From NCBI RefSeq assembly GCF_000953015.1, contig NZ_LN794158.1:1116001-1180000 (forward strand): a stretch of DNA of 64,000 nt, written 5' to 3'. Shown one piece after another: positions 1 to 10,262 of the stretch (position 1 is the stretch's first letter; each line of letters begins with the position of its first letter). The stretch comes from Candidatus Methylopumilus turicensis. Lineage in GTDB: Bacteria; Pseudomonadota; Gammaproteobacteria; Burkholderiales; Methylophilaceae. A model generated the notes under the pieces. It had not been told where the DNA came from, did no database searches, and worked only from the letters and a program-made list of their open reading frames with translations. A program made the translations under genes and the position numbers.

Positions 1-987
1 CCGCGCTAATTTATGCTCACCTTGCGCGCCTCCCTCAAAGTAACGGATGTTCTCCTCAATGCAAAATTCCTGCGCTTGATAATAACAAAGCTCGAAGTGC
101 AAATTAGGGACATATTGCATGCATCCCCAATAGCGCCCATATAAGGTGTCTTGATCGTAAAAATTTAGCGCACTCGCAATTGGCACGCCATTAAGAGTGG
201 CCATCACCAATAAAATATGTTCAGGCATGCGCATTGCAATGCTTTTAAAAAATGCTGCTGATAAATAGGGTGTCGAACGGTGCTCAAGGTAAGTATTGCG
301 GTAGCATTGATAAAAAAAGTCCCACTCTTCCTCTTTAATATCAGGCCCTTTAATCCGCCGACAAATGACACCTGCGGCATTCACTTTTTTACGCTCTTGC
401 CTTATTTTCTTTCGTTTTTCTTGTTGCAAGTGACCAAGAAACACATCAAAACTTCCAAAGCCTTCATTTTCCCATCGAAATTGGACACCGTGACGTTGCA
501 TCCAGCCTGCTTGCTTGAGCAATGCCGCTGAATCTTGATCTGGAAACAAGATATGCACCGATGACAGCTGATGTTTGTGCATCACTTCTAGTAAGGCTTG
601 CAACATAAGCGTTTGAATTGAAGCGGCGTTTGCAACATAAGCCACTAAAACACGTGCACTCGTGACAGGACTAAAAGGAATAGCGGCGATTAATTTTGGA
701 TAGTAGTTTAAGCCATTGCGCTGATAAGCTTCGGCCCAAGACCAATCGAACACATACTCACCGTAAGAGTGTGACTTCACATACAAAGGCATTGCACCAA
801 CGAGGCGGCCGTCGTCATGGACAAGCAATGGACAGGGTTGCCAGCCTGTGCCAGGTCCAACTGAGTTTGATGTTTCCAGTGCACTCAAAAAAGCATGGCT
901 GAGCAGTGGCATACCCTCTGTGAGGGCATCCCAACTTGATGGGTCGATGCTTTGTATGCTATGTGCGATTTCTAGGGTTAAACTCAT
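1..987 (-). CDS. FemAB/GNAT-like protein (DUF482-type), 3' end outside window
   Basis: An open frame runs leftward from ATG 985-987 to the window edge: 329 codons with no stop, so the C-terminus is missing. The translation begins MSLTLEIAHSIQSIDPSSWD. It contains blocks typical of the DUF482 / FemAB-like acyltransferase group: an N-terminal SHAFLSALE segment, then FRWENEGFGSFDVF followed by a basic KRKKIRQERKKV stretch, and later YGRYWGCMQYVPNLHFELCYYQ ending in a FEGGAQGEHK-type block. Members are annotated as GNAT-fold N-acyltransferases related to peptidoglycan-bridge enzymes, but their substrate is generally unknown. It is divergent from the sugar dehydrogenase gene, with 72 bases between the two starts. 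The family call is good; the reaction is not known. Confidence 0.8.
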   Translation of the reverse strand, partial: MSLTLEIAHSIQSIDPSSWDALTEGMPLLSHAFLSALETSNSVGPGTGWQPCPLLVHDDGRLVGAMPLYVKSHSYGEYVFDWSWAEAYQRNGLNYYPKLIAAIPFSPVTSARVLVAYVANAASIQTLMLQALLEVMHKHQLSSVHILFPDQDSAALLKQAGWMQRHGVQFRWENEGFGSFDVFLGHLQQEKRKKIRQERKKVNAAGVICRRIKGPDIKEEEWDFFYQCYRNTYLEHRSTPYLSAAFFKSIAMRMPEHILLVMATLNGVPIASALNFYDQDTLYGRYWGCMQYVPNLHFELCYYQAQEFCIEENIRYFEGGAQGEHKLAR

Positions 988-1059
988 CTTTTGAGAATAC
1001 AATAGAAAACGAATAATTCAACAGGCTTTTTTGAAAAGAGACGCTCTCCTCATTCAAAA

Positions 1060-2379
1060 ATGATCAACCATATGACGAAAAAAATAGTGTTATGTCTTTT
1101 ACTTAGCGCGCTGTCGGCATGCCAATTTCTGCCCAATACTGCTGAGCCGTTCCAGAGTATTGGCTCGCATCCAAAACTTCCTGAGCCTGACTTATCCATG
1201 ATTCCTACGGTCAATATTGCAAAGGCCTCTGAATGGCCAGAAGGCGTGATACCACGCGTCAAAGATGGCTTATCAATCAATCTTTATTCAAAAGCCTTGG
1301 TACATCCTCGTTGGCTTCATGTGCTACCCAATGGCGATGTATTAGTCGCACAAAGCAACAAACAAGCCGCTCAAAAGAGCAAAAGTTTAAAAGCCTTGGT
1401 CGCAGAATTCGTGATGAAGCGCGCCGGGGCTGGCACTTACAGCCCAGATAAAATAACGCTACTCAGAGATCAAGACCGTGACGGGGTCGCAGAATTATCG
1501 ACTGACTTTCTGAATGGCCTCCACTCCCCTTTTGGGATGGCACTGATAGGAAACGATTTATACGTGGCCAATACCAATGCCATCCTTCGTTTTCATTACG
1601 AAGCTGGCCAAACAAGCATTGATACAGCACAGTTTCCTCCAGAGAAAGTGATTGATCTGCCAGAAGGAGCGCTTAATCATCACTGGACTAAAAATATTAT
1701 CGCCTCACTCGATGGCACTAAGCTTTATGTCACGGTTGGCTCCAACAGCAATATTGGTGAAAATGGATTAGCCAATGAAATAGAGCGTGCCGCTATTTGG
1801 GAAGTCGATCTTAAAACCAAGCAAAAGAGAATCTTCGCTTCCGGCCTGAGAAATCCGAATGGCCTTGCTTGGCATCCAAGCACGGGGCAACTTTGGACAG
1901 TAGTCAACGAGCGTGATGAACTCGGTAATGATTTAGTGCCGGACTATCTCACCTCCGTGCATGAAGGTGACTTTTTTGGCTGGCCTTATGTTTATTATGG
2001 TCATCATCAAGACCCAAGGGTAAAAGAGGTGATGCCTAAAAGATTATCAGCTCGGAGCCCAGATTATGCTTTAGGTGCGCACGTTGCCGCGCTTGGGCTC
2101 GTTTTTTCCGATGAATCCGCACTCAATCAACACTTTGGCCATGGCGCGTTCATCAGTGAACATGGCTCGTGGAATAGAAAACCACGAAGTGGGTATAAGG
2201 TAGTGTTCGTCCCATTTAAAAATAATCAACCGGATGGCATCCCCCTCGATGTGGTAACCGACTTTGTGGTCAACGACGATGCTTACGGCAGACCTGTTGG
2301 ATTGGCGATTGATCAAGATGGCAACCTGCTGATTGCGGATGATGTTGGCAATCGCGTTTGGCGGGTTCGCGCAAAATAG
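1060..2379 (+). CDS. PQQ-dependent sugar (sorbosone/glucose) dehydrogenase-like lipoprotein
   Basis: This 439-aa protein of the glucose/sorbosone dehydrogenase six-bladed beta-propeller family oxidises sugars or other alcohols using PQQ in the periplasm. The N-terminus is a lipoprotein signal with an LSAC lipobox (Cys21, or Cys17 if ATG 1072 is used). Neither start has a strong ribosome binding site, so the start is uncertain by four residues. Family blocks are visible in order: HPRWLHVLPNGDVLVAQS near the start, LHSPFGMALIGNDLYVAN, a central SGLRNPNGLAWHP, EGDFFGWPYVYYG and a C-terminal FISEHGSWNRKP. The gene is monocistronic, ending 17 bases before a hairpin terminator. The true substrate cannot be read from the sequence; many relatives lack a proven one. 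Confidence 0.85.
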   Translation: MINHMTKKIVLCLLLSALSACQFLPNTAEPFQSIGSHPKLPEPDLSMIPTVNIAKASEWPEGVIPRVKDGLSINLYSKALVHPRWLHVLPNGDVLVAQSNKQAAQKSKSLKALVAEFVMKRAGAGTYSPDKITLLRDQDRDGVAELSTDFLNGLHSPFGMALIGNDLYVANTNAILRFHYEAGQTSIDTAQFPPEKVIDLPEGALNHHWTKNIIASLDGTKLYVTVGSNSNIGENGLANEIERAAIWEVDLKTKQKRIFASGLRNPNGLAWHPSTGQLWTVVNERDELGNDLVPDYLTSVHEGDFFGWPYVYYGHHQDPRVKEVMPKRLSARSPDYALGAHVAALGLVFSDESALNQHFGHGAFISEHGSWNRKPRSGYKVVFVPFKNNQPDGIPLDVVTDFVVNDDAYGRPVGLAIDQDGNLLIADDVGNRVWRVRAK

Positions 2380-2396
2380 CTTGCGCTGATAACAAA

Positions 2397-2417
2397 AAAC
2401 CAGCACTCGGCTGGTTT
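2397..2417. terminator. Bidirectional intrinsic terminator
   Basis: A 7-bp stem (AAACCAG / CTGGTTT) encloses a 7-base loop. On the minus strand it is followed directly by TTTTTTG, a classic terminator for tRNA-Pro. On the plus strand it is followed by AGTATTTTT and can end the dehydrogenase transcript. Confidence 0.75.
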
Positions 2418-2443
2418 AGTATTTTTAAAAATTATTAACTTTT

Positions 2444-2520
2444 TGGTCGGAACGGCAGGATTTGAACCTGCGACCCCTTGTCCCCCAGACAAGTACGCTA
2501 CCAGGCTGCGCTACGCCCCG
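2444..2520 (-). tRNA. tRNA-Pro(GGG)
   Basis: The minus-strand sequence folds as a complete cloverleaf of 77 bases including an encoded CCA. The acceptor stem is CGGGGCG/CGTTCCG (two G-U pairs). The anticodon stem is CTTGT/ACAAG around loop CTGGGGG, giving anticodon GGG. The T arm is GCAGG-TTCAAAT-CCTGC. A tRNA-Pro directly downstream of the ihfA-merR pair is a common betaproteobacterial arrangement. Confidence 0.95.
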
Positions 2521-2570
2521 AACTTTTATTGCTTTCACAACAAGGCTGGATTATAGCGTAAAGGCTGGAT

Positions 2571-2607
2571 ATGACGAAGCCCCAGTCAAACTGAGGCCTC
2601 GGGTCAT
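2571..2607 (-). other. Imperfect stem-loop downstream of the merR-type gene
   Basis: Outer arms ATGAC and GTCAT bracket an inner stem GCCCCAGT / ACTGAGGC with one mismatch and a 3-base loop. It lies in the 115-base gap between the merR-type gene and tRNA-Pro. No U-run follows on the minus strand, so it may be a processing or stability structure rather than a terminator. Confidence 0.4.
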
Positions 2608-2635
2608 CGTGCAAAATAAGCTCGCCTACGGCGAC

Positions 2636-3052
2636 TTAGTCGACCTTAAGTATCGCTGAAATGTCGGCAAGCTCATTTCGTAATGCTTGCACATCAACAC
2701 CTGCGTCCTGAGTCAGCGGGGCATTACTTAATGCTTCGCCATTCTCGCCCTCTGGTGCTTTGTTTTTGTCTGACTTTAATCTCCCTTTTGCATCAAGCAA
2801 ATTCCGTGCGCCGCTGATGGTAAAGCCATCATCATATAAAAGCGCGCGAATACGGCGGATAAGGAGAACTTCATGGTGCTGGTAGTAACGACGGTTGCCA
2901 CGACGTTTGACTGGGCTTAATTGGGTAAATTCTTGCTCCCAATAACGCAAGACATGCGGCTTTACCCCACACAATTCACTGACTTCACCGATGGTGAAAT
3001 AGCGTTTTGCAGGGATCGGTGGAAGCTCGATATTAAGCGCTTGCTCCGCCAT
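2636..3052 (-). CDS. MerR-family transcriptional regulator (ihfA-adjacent type)
   Basis: This 138-aa DNA-binding protein has a winged-helix MerR domain at roughly residues 16-85: [22 protein letters not shown] is followed by RRGNRRYY and a helix with [16 protein letters not shown]. The long C-terminal coiled coil and the cysteine sensor motifs of metal-responsive MerR proteins are absent. It belongs to the short MerR-like group found immediately downstream of ihfA in many proteobacteria. The start ATG overlaps the 3' end of ihfA by 20 bases, which suggests translational coupling. Its targets are unknown. Confidence 0.9.
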   Translation of the reverse strand: MAEQALNIELPPIPAKRYFTIGEVSELCGVKPHVLRYWEQEFTQLSPVKRRGNRRYYQHHEVLLIRRIRALLYDDGFTISGARNLLDAKGRLKSDKNKAPEGENGEALSNAPLTQDAGVDVQALRNELADISAILKVD

Positions 3053-3341
3053 ACGTTTCCTCTACCTTGCTTTTTAATTTTTGGCTGGCGTGAAAGGTCA
3101 CAACACGACGCGCTGTAATTGGTATTTCTTCGCCTGTTTTTGGATTGCGGCCTGGACGCTCAGATTTTTTACGTAATTCGAAGTTACCGAAGCCAGATAG
3201 CTTAACGGTATCGCCAGACTCAAGCGCCACGCGAATCTCTTCGAAAAATGCTTCGACCATATCTTTAGCTTCGCGTTTATTCAACCCAACTTGGTCGAAC
3301 AGCATTTCTGCCATATCTGCTTTTGTTAATGTCATGCCCAA
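3033..3341 (-). CDS. ihfA: Integration host factor subunit alpha
   Basis: At 102 aa it has the full length of IHF-alpha, a histone-like DNA-bending protein that acts as a heterodimer with IhfB. Diagnostic blocks are an N-terminal [12 protein letters not shown], the beta-arm [22 protein letters not shown] region with its intercalating proline, and a C-terminal amphipathic helix. It is placed after pheT with a 111-base gap and before the overlapping merR-type gene, exactly the conserved pheST-ihfA-merR order. The gap holds no clear terminator, so co-transcription with pheT is likely. Confidence 0.97.
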   Translation of the reverse strand: MGMTLTKADMAEMLFDQVGLNKREAKDMVEAFFEEIRVALESGDTVKLSGFGNFELRKKSERPGRNPKTGEEIPITARRVVTFHASQKLKSKVEETYGGASA

Positions 3342-3452
3342 TCCTTAACTACACTCTTGAATTACCGATAAATTTACTATTGATAACGTTGCTCATCATA
3401 CAATGATTTAACATTATTTAACAATACTTATGTTTTTTAACAATCACTTTCG

Positions 3453-5810
3453 TTACTGTCTTAATTCCGCACCAAACTGTTTTTTGAGGGCGTCAAGCAG
3501 GCCGGCCATCACTAAATCTGCTTCGGCATCCGTGAGTGACTTTTGGCCATCTTGCATCATTACAAAGAACGCCAAGCTCTTTTGGTGATCGGGAATCCCC
3601 TTGCCACGATAAACATCAAAAAGACCGATATCAGTCACAAAATCAAGCTTCGCACTGTGCATTGCATTTAACAATTCCTCAGCAGAAACCGCTTCTTCAA
3701 CCAGCACTGCCATGTCACGGCGAATTGGTGGGAATTTGGACACTTCGCTATACCGTGGCACTTCTCGTTGTTGCATTAAGGCAAAATCAAGCTCAAACAA
3801 AACAGCACCGCGTGGCAACTGATAATGTTGTTGCCATTTAGGATGTAATTTACCGATCCAGCCTATCACTTTGCCATTGACCATCACTTGCGCAGATTGA
3901 CCTGGATGCAAAGCAGGATGTGTTGCTGCGGTATATGCTGCACGACCGAACGTAAGCGCATCAACATCGGCTTTTACATCGTAGAAATCCACACTACGTG
4001 ATGCTTCACCCCATTGTTCGGGAAGCATGTCACCATAGGCTAGGCCGGCGATGCGTGTTGTTTCTGCGTAAGTATTATTGTCAGCATGATGGTAAGTTGC
4101 GCCAATCTCAAACAAGCGCACACGCGTTTGCTGACGATTGAGGTTATAAACCAACACATCAAGCAAGCCACCCCAAATAGATGAACGCATCACGCTCAAA
4201 TTGCTGGCAATTGGGTTCTTTAATTTAATTGGATGAGCATTCGCCAATAAATCGCGCTCCCAGCTTTCATCCACAAAGCTATAAGTCACGACCTCTTGGT
4301 AATCATTCGCGACCAAGGCATCCTGGAAAACATGACGCGCAGCGCGGCCCTCAGAATCTGGCAACATGCGCAAATCAGCCACTGGGGCAATGGCTGGAAT
4401 ATTGTCGTAACCATGCAAGCGTGCGATTTCTTCGATCAAATCTTCTTCACGCTCGATATCAAAGCGATAACTAGGCGGAGAAACTTCAAACACTCCGGCT
4501 TTTAGGTCGTAGGCGAAACCAAGTTGATCAAACAACTTAGCCACTAGGCTTTCCTCTAAGGTAATGCCTAGGATTGAATTTAATTTTGCCATGCGAAGTT
4601 TCGTTGGCACACGGGCTGGCAAAGTACCGCTCACTTCAGTGACAGGGCCCGCTTGACCGCCGCAAATTTCAAGCACAAGCGCTGTTGCTCGTTCTAAGGC
4701 TTGTAAGGTTCTGCCGTAATCTACACCACGCTCAAAACGATAAGAGGAATCGGTGCTGATGCCGAAACGACGACCTTTGCCAGCAATGGTATCGGGCGTG
4801 AAGAATGCGCTTTCCAAAAAGATATCTTTTGTACTATCTGAAACCGCCGTTGATGCACCGCCCATCACGCCCGCAAATGCAATCGCACCACTGTTATCGG
4901 CAATCACCAACATATCTTGATCAAGCTTCACTGTTTGCTGGTTAAGCAAAGCAATCTCTTCACCTTGATTTGCCCAGCGCACATTGATATCGCCAGTCAA
5001 TTTGGCTGCATCAAAGGCGTGCATAGGCTGACCAAGCTCAAGCAAAACGTAATTCGTAATATCAACAATCGCATTAATACTATGTAAGCCGCTACGCTCT
5101 AAGCGGCGCACCATCCAAGCAGGTGTGTTTGCTTGGGCATTAACGCCCTTAACCATACGACCTGAATAAATCGCGCAAGCCTCTTTATCAGCAACACTGA
5201 CTGACTTAGCGTCATCGATCGTTGCTTTTACAGCTTCTGCATTAGGTAATGCCAACTCAGCGCCAGTGAGAGCGGCCACTTCACGCGCAATCCCCACCAA
5301 GCTTAAGCAGTCGCTTCGGTTAGGCGTTAACTTGAGCGTAAATAACTTGTCGTTTAAGCCCAAGAATTCGCGAATATCTTGGCCAACGGTGGCATCTAAT
5401 GGCAACTCTAAAATGCCTGCACTTTCAGCGGCCAAGCCCAGCTCTTTCTCTGAGCACATCATCCCAAATGACTCAACGCCGCGCACTTTAGCTTGTTTGA
5501 TTTCGAAGCCTGGCAACACAGCACCAACTAGCGCACATGGCGCTTTAATCCCAACGCGGGCATTGCTTGCACCACAGACAATTTGCAGCGGTTCAGCCGC
5601 GCCAATATTCACTTTAAGCAGTTGTAAACGATCTGCATCAGGATGTTTTTCTGCGCTGATAATTTCAGCAATCACCACTTGAGTGAATTCAGCACCAATG
5701 CCATCCAAGCCTTCAACTTCCAAGCCCGCCATGGTTAATAAATGGCTTAAGGCCTCGGTATCAATCGTAGGGTTGGTGTACTCACGTAACCATTGTTCAG
5801 AAAATTGCAT
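3453..5810 (-). CDS. pheT: Phenylalanine-tRNA ligase beta subunit
   Basis: This 785-aa cytoplasmic enzyme subunit pairs with PheS in an alpha2-beta2 complex that charges tRNA-Phe. The domain order is intact: an N-terminal tRNA-binding OB fold (about residues 39-150, including CGASNARVG), the B3/B4 editing module (RMVKGVNAQ, then INAIVDITNYVLLELGQPMHAFD), a B5 domain, a catalytic-like fold with NPIASNLSVMRSS, and a C-terminal ferredoxin-like anticodon-binding domain (about residues 690-785, starting at SKFPPIRRDM). It begins two bases after the pheS stop, so the two are translationally linked. Length and motifs are normal. Confidence 0.98.
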   Translation of the reverse strand: MQFSEQWLREYTNPTIDTEALSHLLTMAGLEVEGLDGIGAEFTQVVIAEIISAEKHPDADRLQLLKVNIGAAEPLQIVCGASNARVGIKAPCALVGAVLPGFEIKQAKVRGVESFGMMCSEKELGLAAESAGILELPLDATVGQDIREFLGLNDKLFTLKLTPNRSDCLSLVGIAREVAALTGAELALPNAEAVKATIDDAKSVSVADKEACAIYSGRMVKGVNAQANTPAWMVRRLERSGLHSINAIVDITNYVLLELGQPMHAFDAAKLTGDINVRWANQGEEIALLNQQTVKLDQDMLVIADNSGAIAFAGVMGGASTAVSDSTKDIFLESAFFTPDTIAGKGRRFGISTDSSYRFERGVDYGRTLQALERATALVLEICGGQAGPVTEVSGTLPARVPTKLRMAKLNSILGITLEESLVAKLFDQLGFAYDLKAGVFEVSPPSYRFDIEREEDLIEEIARLHGYDNIPAIAPVADLRMLPDSEGRAARHVFQDALVANDYQEVVTYSFVDESWERDLLANAHPIKLKNPIASNLSVMRSSIWGGLLDVLVYNLNRQQTRVRLFEIGATYHHADNNTYAETTRIAGLAYGDMLPEQWGEASRSVDFYDVKADVDALTFGRAAYTAATHPALHPGQSAQVMVNGKVIGWIGKLHPKWQQHYQLPRGAVLFELDFALMQQREVPRYSEVSKFPPIRRDMAVLVEEAVSAEELLNAMHSAKLDFVTDIGLFDVYRGKGIPDHQKSLAFFVMMQDGQKSLTDAEADLVMAGLLDALKKQFGAELRQ

Positions 5811-5812
5811 AT

Positions 5813-6907
<1,095 letters not shown>

Positions 6908-6930
6908 CTAAATGGCAACGATTAAATAAA

Positions 6931-6955
6931 AAAAGGAGGCCAGAAGCCTCCTTTT
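6931..6955 (-). terminator. Intrinsic terminator after rplT, in the pheS leader
   Basis: A perfect 10-bp stem AAAAGGAGGC / GCCTCCTTTT with a 5-base loop is followed on the minus strand by a seven-T run. It ends the thrS-infC-rpmI-rplT transcript, or acts as an attenuator ahead of pheST as known in enterobacteria. No phenylalanine-rich leader peptide was seen upstream of it. Confidence 0.85.
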
Positions 6956-6969
6956 CATCCCTACACTAA

Positions 6970-7329
6970 CTAAGCTGCGAGGCCAGCTTTTGCTAATTCT
7001 ACGAATTGTGCAAAGGCTGGTTTATCAAACACTGCTAAGTCAGCTAATACTTTACGATCCACTTCAATCGCGGCTTTCTTCAAACCATTCATGAAACGGC
7101 TATAAGTCAAACCACATTCACGTGAACCAGCGTTAATACGCGCGATCCACAATGTACGGAATTGACGTTTCTTTTGACGACGGTCACGATAAGCGTATTG
7201 ACCAGCCTTCATTACCGCTTGCTTGGCAACACGGTATACGTTTTTACGACGACCGCGGTAACCCTTGGCAGCGTTTAAAACTTTTTTGTGACGAGCGCGA
7301 GCTGTGACACCACGTTTGACTCTAGGCAT
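6970..7329 (-). CDS. rplT: 50S ribosomal protein L20
   Basis: This 119-aa basic protein of the large subunit is an early assembly factor that binds 23S rRNA; in E. coli it also represses its own operon. Hallmarks are the N-terminal [20 protein letters not shown], the extended helix with [26 protein letters not shown], and [10 protein letters not shown]-type residues (here [14 protein letters not shown]). It starts 11 bases after the rpmI stop. A clear terminator follows. Confidence 0.99.
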   Translation of the reverse strand: MPRVKRGVTARARHKKVLNAAKGYRGRRKNVYRVAKQAVMKAGQYAYRDRRQKKRQFRTLWIARINAGSRECGLTYSRFMNGLKKAAIEVDRKVLADLAVFDKPAFAQFVELAKAGLAA

Positions 7330-7340
7330 AATCTATCTCC

Positions 7341-7538
7341 TTATTGTGTTGGCATCATTGCGCGGACGCGCTTGACATCAGTTGGGGAAACGATCGCCGT
7401 GCCGCGTAGTTTACGCTTTTGCTTGGTGGTCTTCTTAGTCAGGATATGACGAAGGTGCGAATGGGTACGCTTTACCTTGCCATTACCTAAGAACTTAAAG
7501 CGCTTTTTAGCGCCGCTCTTGGTCTTCATTTTTGGCAT
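7341..7538 (-). CDS. rpmI: 50S ribosomal protein L35
   Basis: This 65-aa protein has the standard L35 length and motifs: [14 protein letters not shown] at the N-terminus, then a [23 protein letters not shown] core. An AGGAG Shine-Dalgarno sits about seven bases before the ATG. The 132-base leader between infC and rpmI contains a stem-loop at 7620-7639 and is where L20-mediated repression acts in enterobacteria; whether that occurs here is inference. Confidence 0.98.
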   Translation of the reverse strand: MPKMKTKSGAKKRFKFLGNGKVKRTHSHLRHILTKKTTKQKRKLRGTAIVSPTDVKRVRAMMPTQ

Positions 7539-7619
7539 TTTTTTCTCCTAAAGGAACATTAAAAAGAGCGTTCGGGCATGCCTTTGGCCACGACGCTACA
7601 ACTTGGTACTACTTCTTTA

Positions 7620-7639
7620 AAACCCACTTCAGTGGGTTT
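7620..7639 (-). promoter_or_regulatory. Stem-loop in the infC-rpmI leader
   Basis: A perfect 8-bp stem AAACCCAC / GTGGGTTT with a 4-base loop lies 31 bases beyond the infC stop codon's end. On the minus strand it is followed by TTTTAAAG, only a weak U-tract. It may be a partial terminator or part of a ribosomal protein leader. Confidence 0.5.
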
Positions 7640-7670
7640 GTATTCTTTAACAACATTAAATCAGCTAAAA

Positions 7671-8195
7671 CTATTTAGCCTTTTTGGTCGGTGATAACAC
7701 CATGACCATTTGGCGGCCTTCCATCTTAGGGAACTGCTCAACCACTGCATATTCTTTTAAGTCAGCTTCAACACGCTTCAACAAAGCCAAACCGAGTTCT
7801 TGATGCGTGATTTCACGCCCTCTAAAACGCAAAGTAATCTTTGCTTTATCGCCGTCTTGAATGAACTTAATAATGTTCCGCACCTTGATGTTGTAATCAC
7901 CATCATCAGTACCTGGGCGGAACTTAATTTCTTTAACCTGAACCTGCTTTTGCTTAAGACGAGCTTCGTGCTGACGTTTGCTTTCGGCATATTTAAACTT
8001 ACCGTAATCCATCAAACGACACACTGGCGGGGATGCTTGTGGCGCGATTTCGACCAAGTCGATGTCAATCTCTTCAGCTTTAGCTAACGCTTCACTAAGA
8101 CTAACAATGCCGAGTGGTTCATTATCCACGCCTACCAATCGAATCTCTTGTGCAGTAATGTCACCGTTGATTCTTACTTCTTTGTCTTGAGCTAT
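7671..8195 (-). CDS. infC: Translation initiation factor IF-3, non-canonical AUA start
   Basis: The 174-aa protein binds the 30S subunit and checks initiator tRNA and start-codon pairing. The family-typical N-terminal residues ([22 protein letters not shown]) lie upstream of the first ATG/GTG/TTG-type start, which falls at a TTG inside the conserved domain. In frame at 8193-8195 is ATA, preceded by GGAG at 8204-8207 with eight-base spacing. That fits the known habit of infC to start at a rare AUU/AUA/AUC codon so that IF-3 represses its own synthesis. The N-domain (to about residue 80) and C-domain (with [14 protein letters not shown] and a [12 protein letters not shown] block) are complete. 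It lies 61 bases after thrS. Confidence 0.93.
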   Translation of the reverse strand: MAQDKEVRINGDITAQEIRLVGVDNEPLGIVSLSEALAKAEEIDIDLVEIAPQASPPVCRLMDYGKFKYAESKRQHEARLKQKQVQVKEIKFRPGTDDGDYNIKVRNIIKFIQDGDKAKITLRFRGREITHQELGLALLKRVEADLKEYAVVEQFPKMEGRQMVMVLSPTKKAK

Positions 8196-8256
8196 CGCAA
8201 ATTCTCCAAAATTTTCGCGCTCTATTGAGCGTCTTTATAAAAACAAGTGTAAAAAA

Positions 8257-10173
8257 TTAAGCCGCGCTACCTTTAGCTTTAACCTCACCTTGCAAGCGTT
8301 CTATAAACGCTTGCACTGGCATAGAACCTAGGTCTTCGCCTTTTCTGGTACGCACGGCCACTTGTCCGCTTTGCATTTCTCGCTCACCTGCCACTAGCAA
8401 GTAAGGCAATTTCTGCAAGCTATGTTCGCGTATTTTATAGGTAATCTTCTCATTTCTCAAGTCCGACGCAACTCTAAAGCCATTTTTCTTCAACTCTGCA
8501 ACAACTTGCGTGACATATTCGGCTTGCGCATCAGAAATATTGAGTACCATTGCTTGCACTGGCGCAAGCCAAACTGGCATCGCACCGGCATAGTTTTCAA
8601 TCAAGATACCGATGAAACGCTCCATTGAGCCCACAATAGCGCGGTGCAACATCACAGGATGTTTACGTGAGTTATCTTCCGCCACATATTCAGCACCTAG
8701 ACGTACTGGCAAATTGAAGTCCAATTGGATAGTACCGACCTGCCATAGGCGGCCAAGACTATCTTTTAAGGTAAATTCAATTTTCGGGCCGTAGAAAGCG
8801 CCCTCACCTGGTTGTAAATCAAATGCCAAGTTGTTTTGGGTTAAGGCAGCAGCCAAGGCTTGTTCTGCTTGATCCCAAGTTTGACCAGAACCCACACGCT
8901 TTTCAGGGCGAGTTGATAATTTAACCAACACATCACTAAAACCGAAATCGCCATACACTTTGTAAAGCATTTGAATAAAGGTCGCGACCTCTTCTTCAAT
9001 TTGGCTTTCCATACAGAAAATATGCGCATCATCTTGGGTAAAGCCTCGCACGCGCATCAAGCCATGTAATGAACCTGACGGCTCGTTGCGATGACATGAA
9101 CCAAACTCAGCCAAACGCAAAGGCAAATCACGGTAGCTATGCAAGCCGCTATTAAAGATTTGTACATGGCCAGGGCAATTCATTGGCTTGACCGCATAAT
9201 CGCGGTTTTCAGAATGCGTCGTGAACATATTGTCGCGGTAGTTTTCCCAATGGCCAGATTTTTCCCAAAGCGTTCTATCCATAATCGTTGGTGTTCGTAC
9301 TTCTTGATAATCGTACTCCACAAACTTTGCACGCATGTATTGCTCAATTTCTTGCCAAAGCGACCAGCCACGCGGATGCCAGAACACCATCCCAGGACCA
9401 TCTTCTTGCATATGGAAGTAATCAAGCTGCTTACCTAATTTACGATGGTCGCGCTTTTCTGCTTCTTCCAATTGGAATAAGTAAGCATCCAAATCTTCTT
9501 TTTTCGCCCATGCGGTACCGTACACGCGTTGCAACATTTCATTGTTTGAATCACCACGCCAATAAGCACCAGCAAGCTTCATTAACTTAAATGCTTTTAG
9601 TTTTCCAGTTGATGGCACATGCGGGCCACGGCATAGGTCAGTAAAGCTACCTTCTGTATAAAGCGACACATCTTGGTCAGCAGGAATGGACTCGATAATT
9701 TCTGCTTTGTAATGCTCGTTAATCGATTTGAAATACGCCACTGCTTCATCACGTGGCAATACTTTACGAGTGACTGGCTCATCTTTTTTAGCCAACTCAG
9801 CCATTTTCTTTTCGATGGTGATTAAGTCTTCTGGCGTGAATGAGCGCTTATAAGAAAAGTCATAATAGAAACCATTATCAATCACAGGACCAATGGTCAC
9901 TTGCGCATCAGGAAACAACTCTTTTACCGCGTAAGCCAATAAGTGGGCAGCTGAATGGCGGATAACATAAACACCTTCAGCATCACGCTCTGTGATGATG
10001 GCTAACTCTGCATTCTCTTCAATCAAAAATGAAGTGTCGACCAAATTGCCATTTACCTTCCCAGCCAGGGCGGCACGCGCTAAACCAGCGCCAATGCTTG
10101 CAGCAACATCAGCAACCGTTACAGAGTTTTCAAAGCTACGCTCTGAGCCATCAGGCAATCGAATAATAGGCAT
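8257..10173 (-). CDS. thrS: Threonine-tRNA ligase
   Basis: The 638-aa class II synthetase charges tRNA-Thr. The start is placed at ATG 10171-10173 ([14 protein letters not shown]), because an upstream in-frame TTG adds 12 atypical residues that lie within a hairpin. Domains in order: TGS (residues 1-60), editing domain with [16 protein letters not shown] and the SYLEG-like [20 protein letters not shown] zinc-site block, the catalytic core with [10 protein letters not shown] and [10 protein letters not shown], and a C-terminal anticodon-binding domain (about residues 540-638). It heads the thrS-infC-rpmI-rplT operon. A promoter-like site and hairpin lie just upstream. Confidence 0.98.
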   Translation of the reverse strand: MPIIRLPDGSERSFENSVTVADVAASIGAGLARAALAGKVNGNLVDTSFLIEENAELAIITERDAEGVYVIRHSAAHLLAYAVKELFPDAQVTIGPVIDNGFYYDFSYKRSFTPEDLITIEKKMAELAKKDEPVTRKVLPRDEAVAYFKSINEHYKAEIIESIPADQDVSLYTEGSFTDLCRGPHVPSTGKLKAFKLMKLAGAYWRGDSNNEMLQRVYGTAWAKKEDLDAYLFQLEEAEKRDHRKLGKQLDYFHMQEDGPGMVFWHPRGWSLWQEIEQYMRAKFVEYDYQEVRTPTIMDRTLWEKSGHWENYRDNMFTTHSENRDYAVKPMNCPGHVQIFNSGLHSYRDLPLRLAEFGSCHRNEPSGSLHGLMRVRGFTQDDAHIFCMESQIEEEVATFIQMLYKVYGDFGFSDVLVKLSTRPEKRVGSGQTWDQAEQALAAALTQNNLAFDLQPGEGAFYGPKIEFTLKDSLGRLWQVGTIQLDFNLPVRLGAEYVAEDNSRKHPVMLHRAIVGSMERFIGILIENYAGAMPVWLAPVQAMVLNISDAQAEYVTQVVAELKKNGFRVASDLRNEKITYKIREHSLQKLPYLLVAGEREMQSGQVAVRTRKGEDLGSMPVQAFIERLQGEVKAKGSAA

Positions 10174-10196
10174 ATTTTTGGACCAATTAAGAATGA

Positions 10197-10219
10197 AAAA
10201 AGCCGTCAATCGGCTTTTT
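10197..10219 (-). promoter_or_regulatory. Terminator-like hairpin in the thrS leader
   Basis: A perfect 9-bp stem (AAAAAGCCG / CGGCTTTTT) with a 5-base loop is followed on the minus strand by one more T and ATTC. It ends 24 bases before the thrS ATG. It is downstream of a plausible promoter for thrS, so it may attenuate the operon or simply stabilise the 5' end. Confidence 0.6.
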
Positions 10220-10233
10220 GAAATTAGGCGTGT

Positions 10234-10262
10234 ATTTTGTCACAGATGACTAGACACGGCAA
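10234..10262 (-). promoter_or_regulatory. Candidate sigma70 promoter for thrS operon
   Basis: On the minus strand TTGCCG (10257-10262) and CAAAAT (10234-10239) are spaced by 17 bases, with a TG extended -10. The predicted transcript would start near 10227, leaving a leader of about 54 bases that contains the hairpin at 10197-10219. Both hexamers match consensus at only four of six positions. Confidence 0.4.

Noticed and set aside
1050-1280. Minus-strand frame opposite the sugar dehydrogenase start
   Set aside because: It lies fully within a well-supported gene on the other strand, and its translation shows no protein-like pattern.
10174-10209. Twelve-residue N-terminal extension of ThrS from a TTG
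   Set aside because: The extension overlaps the leader hairpin and is not part of the TGS domain; ATG 10173 fits the family start.
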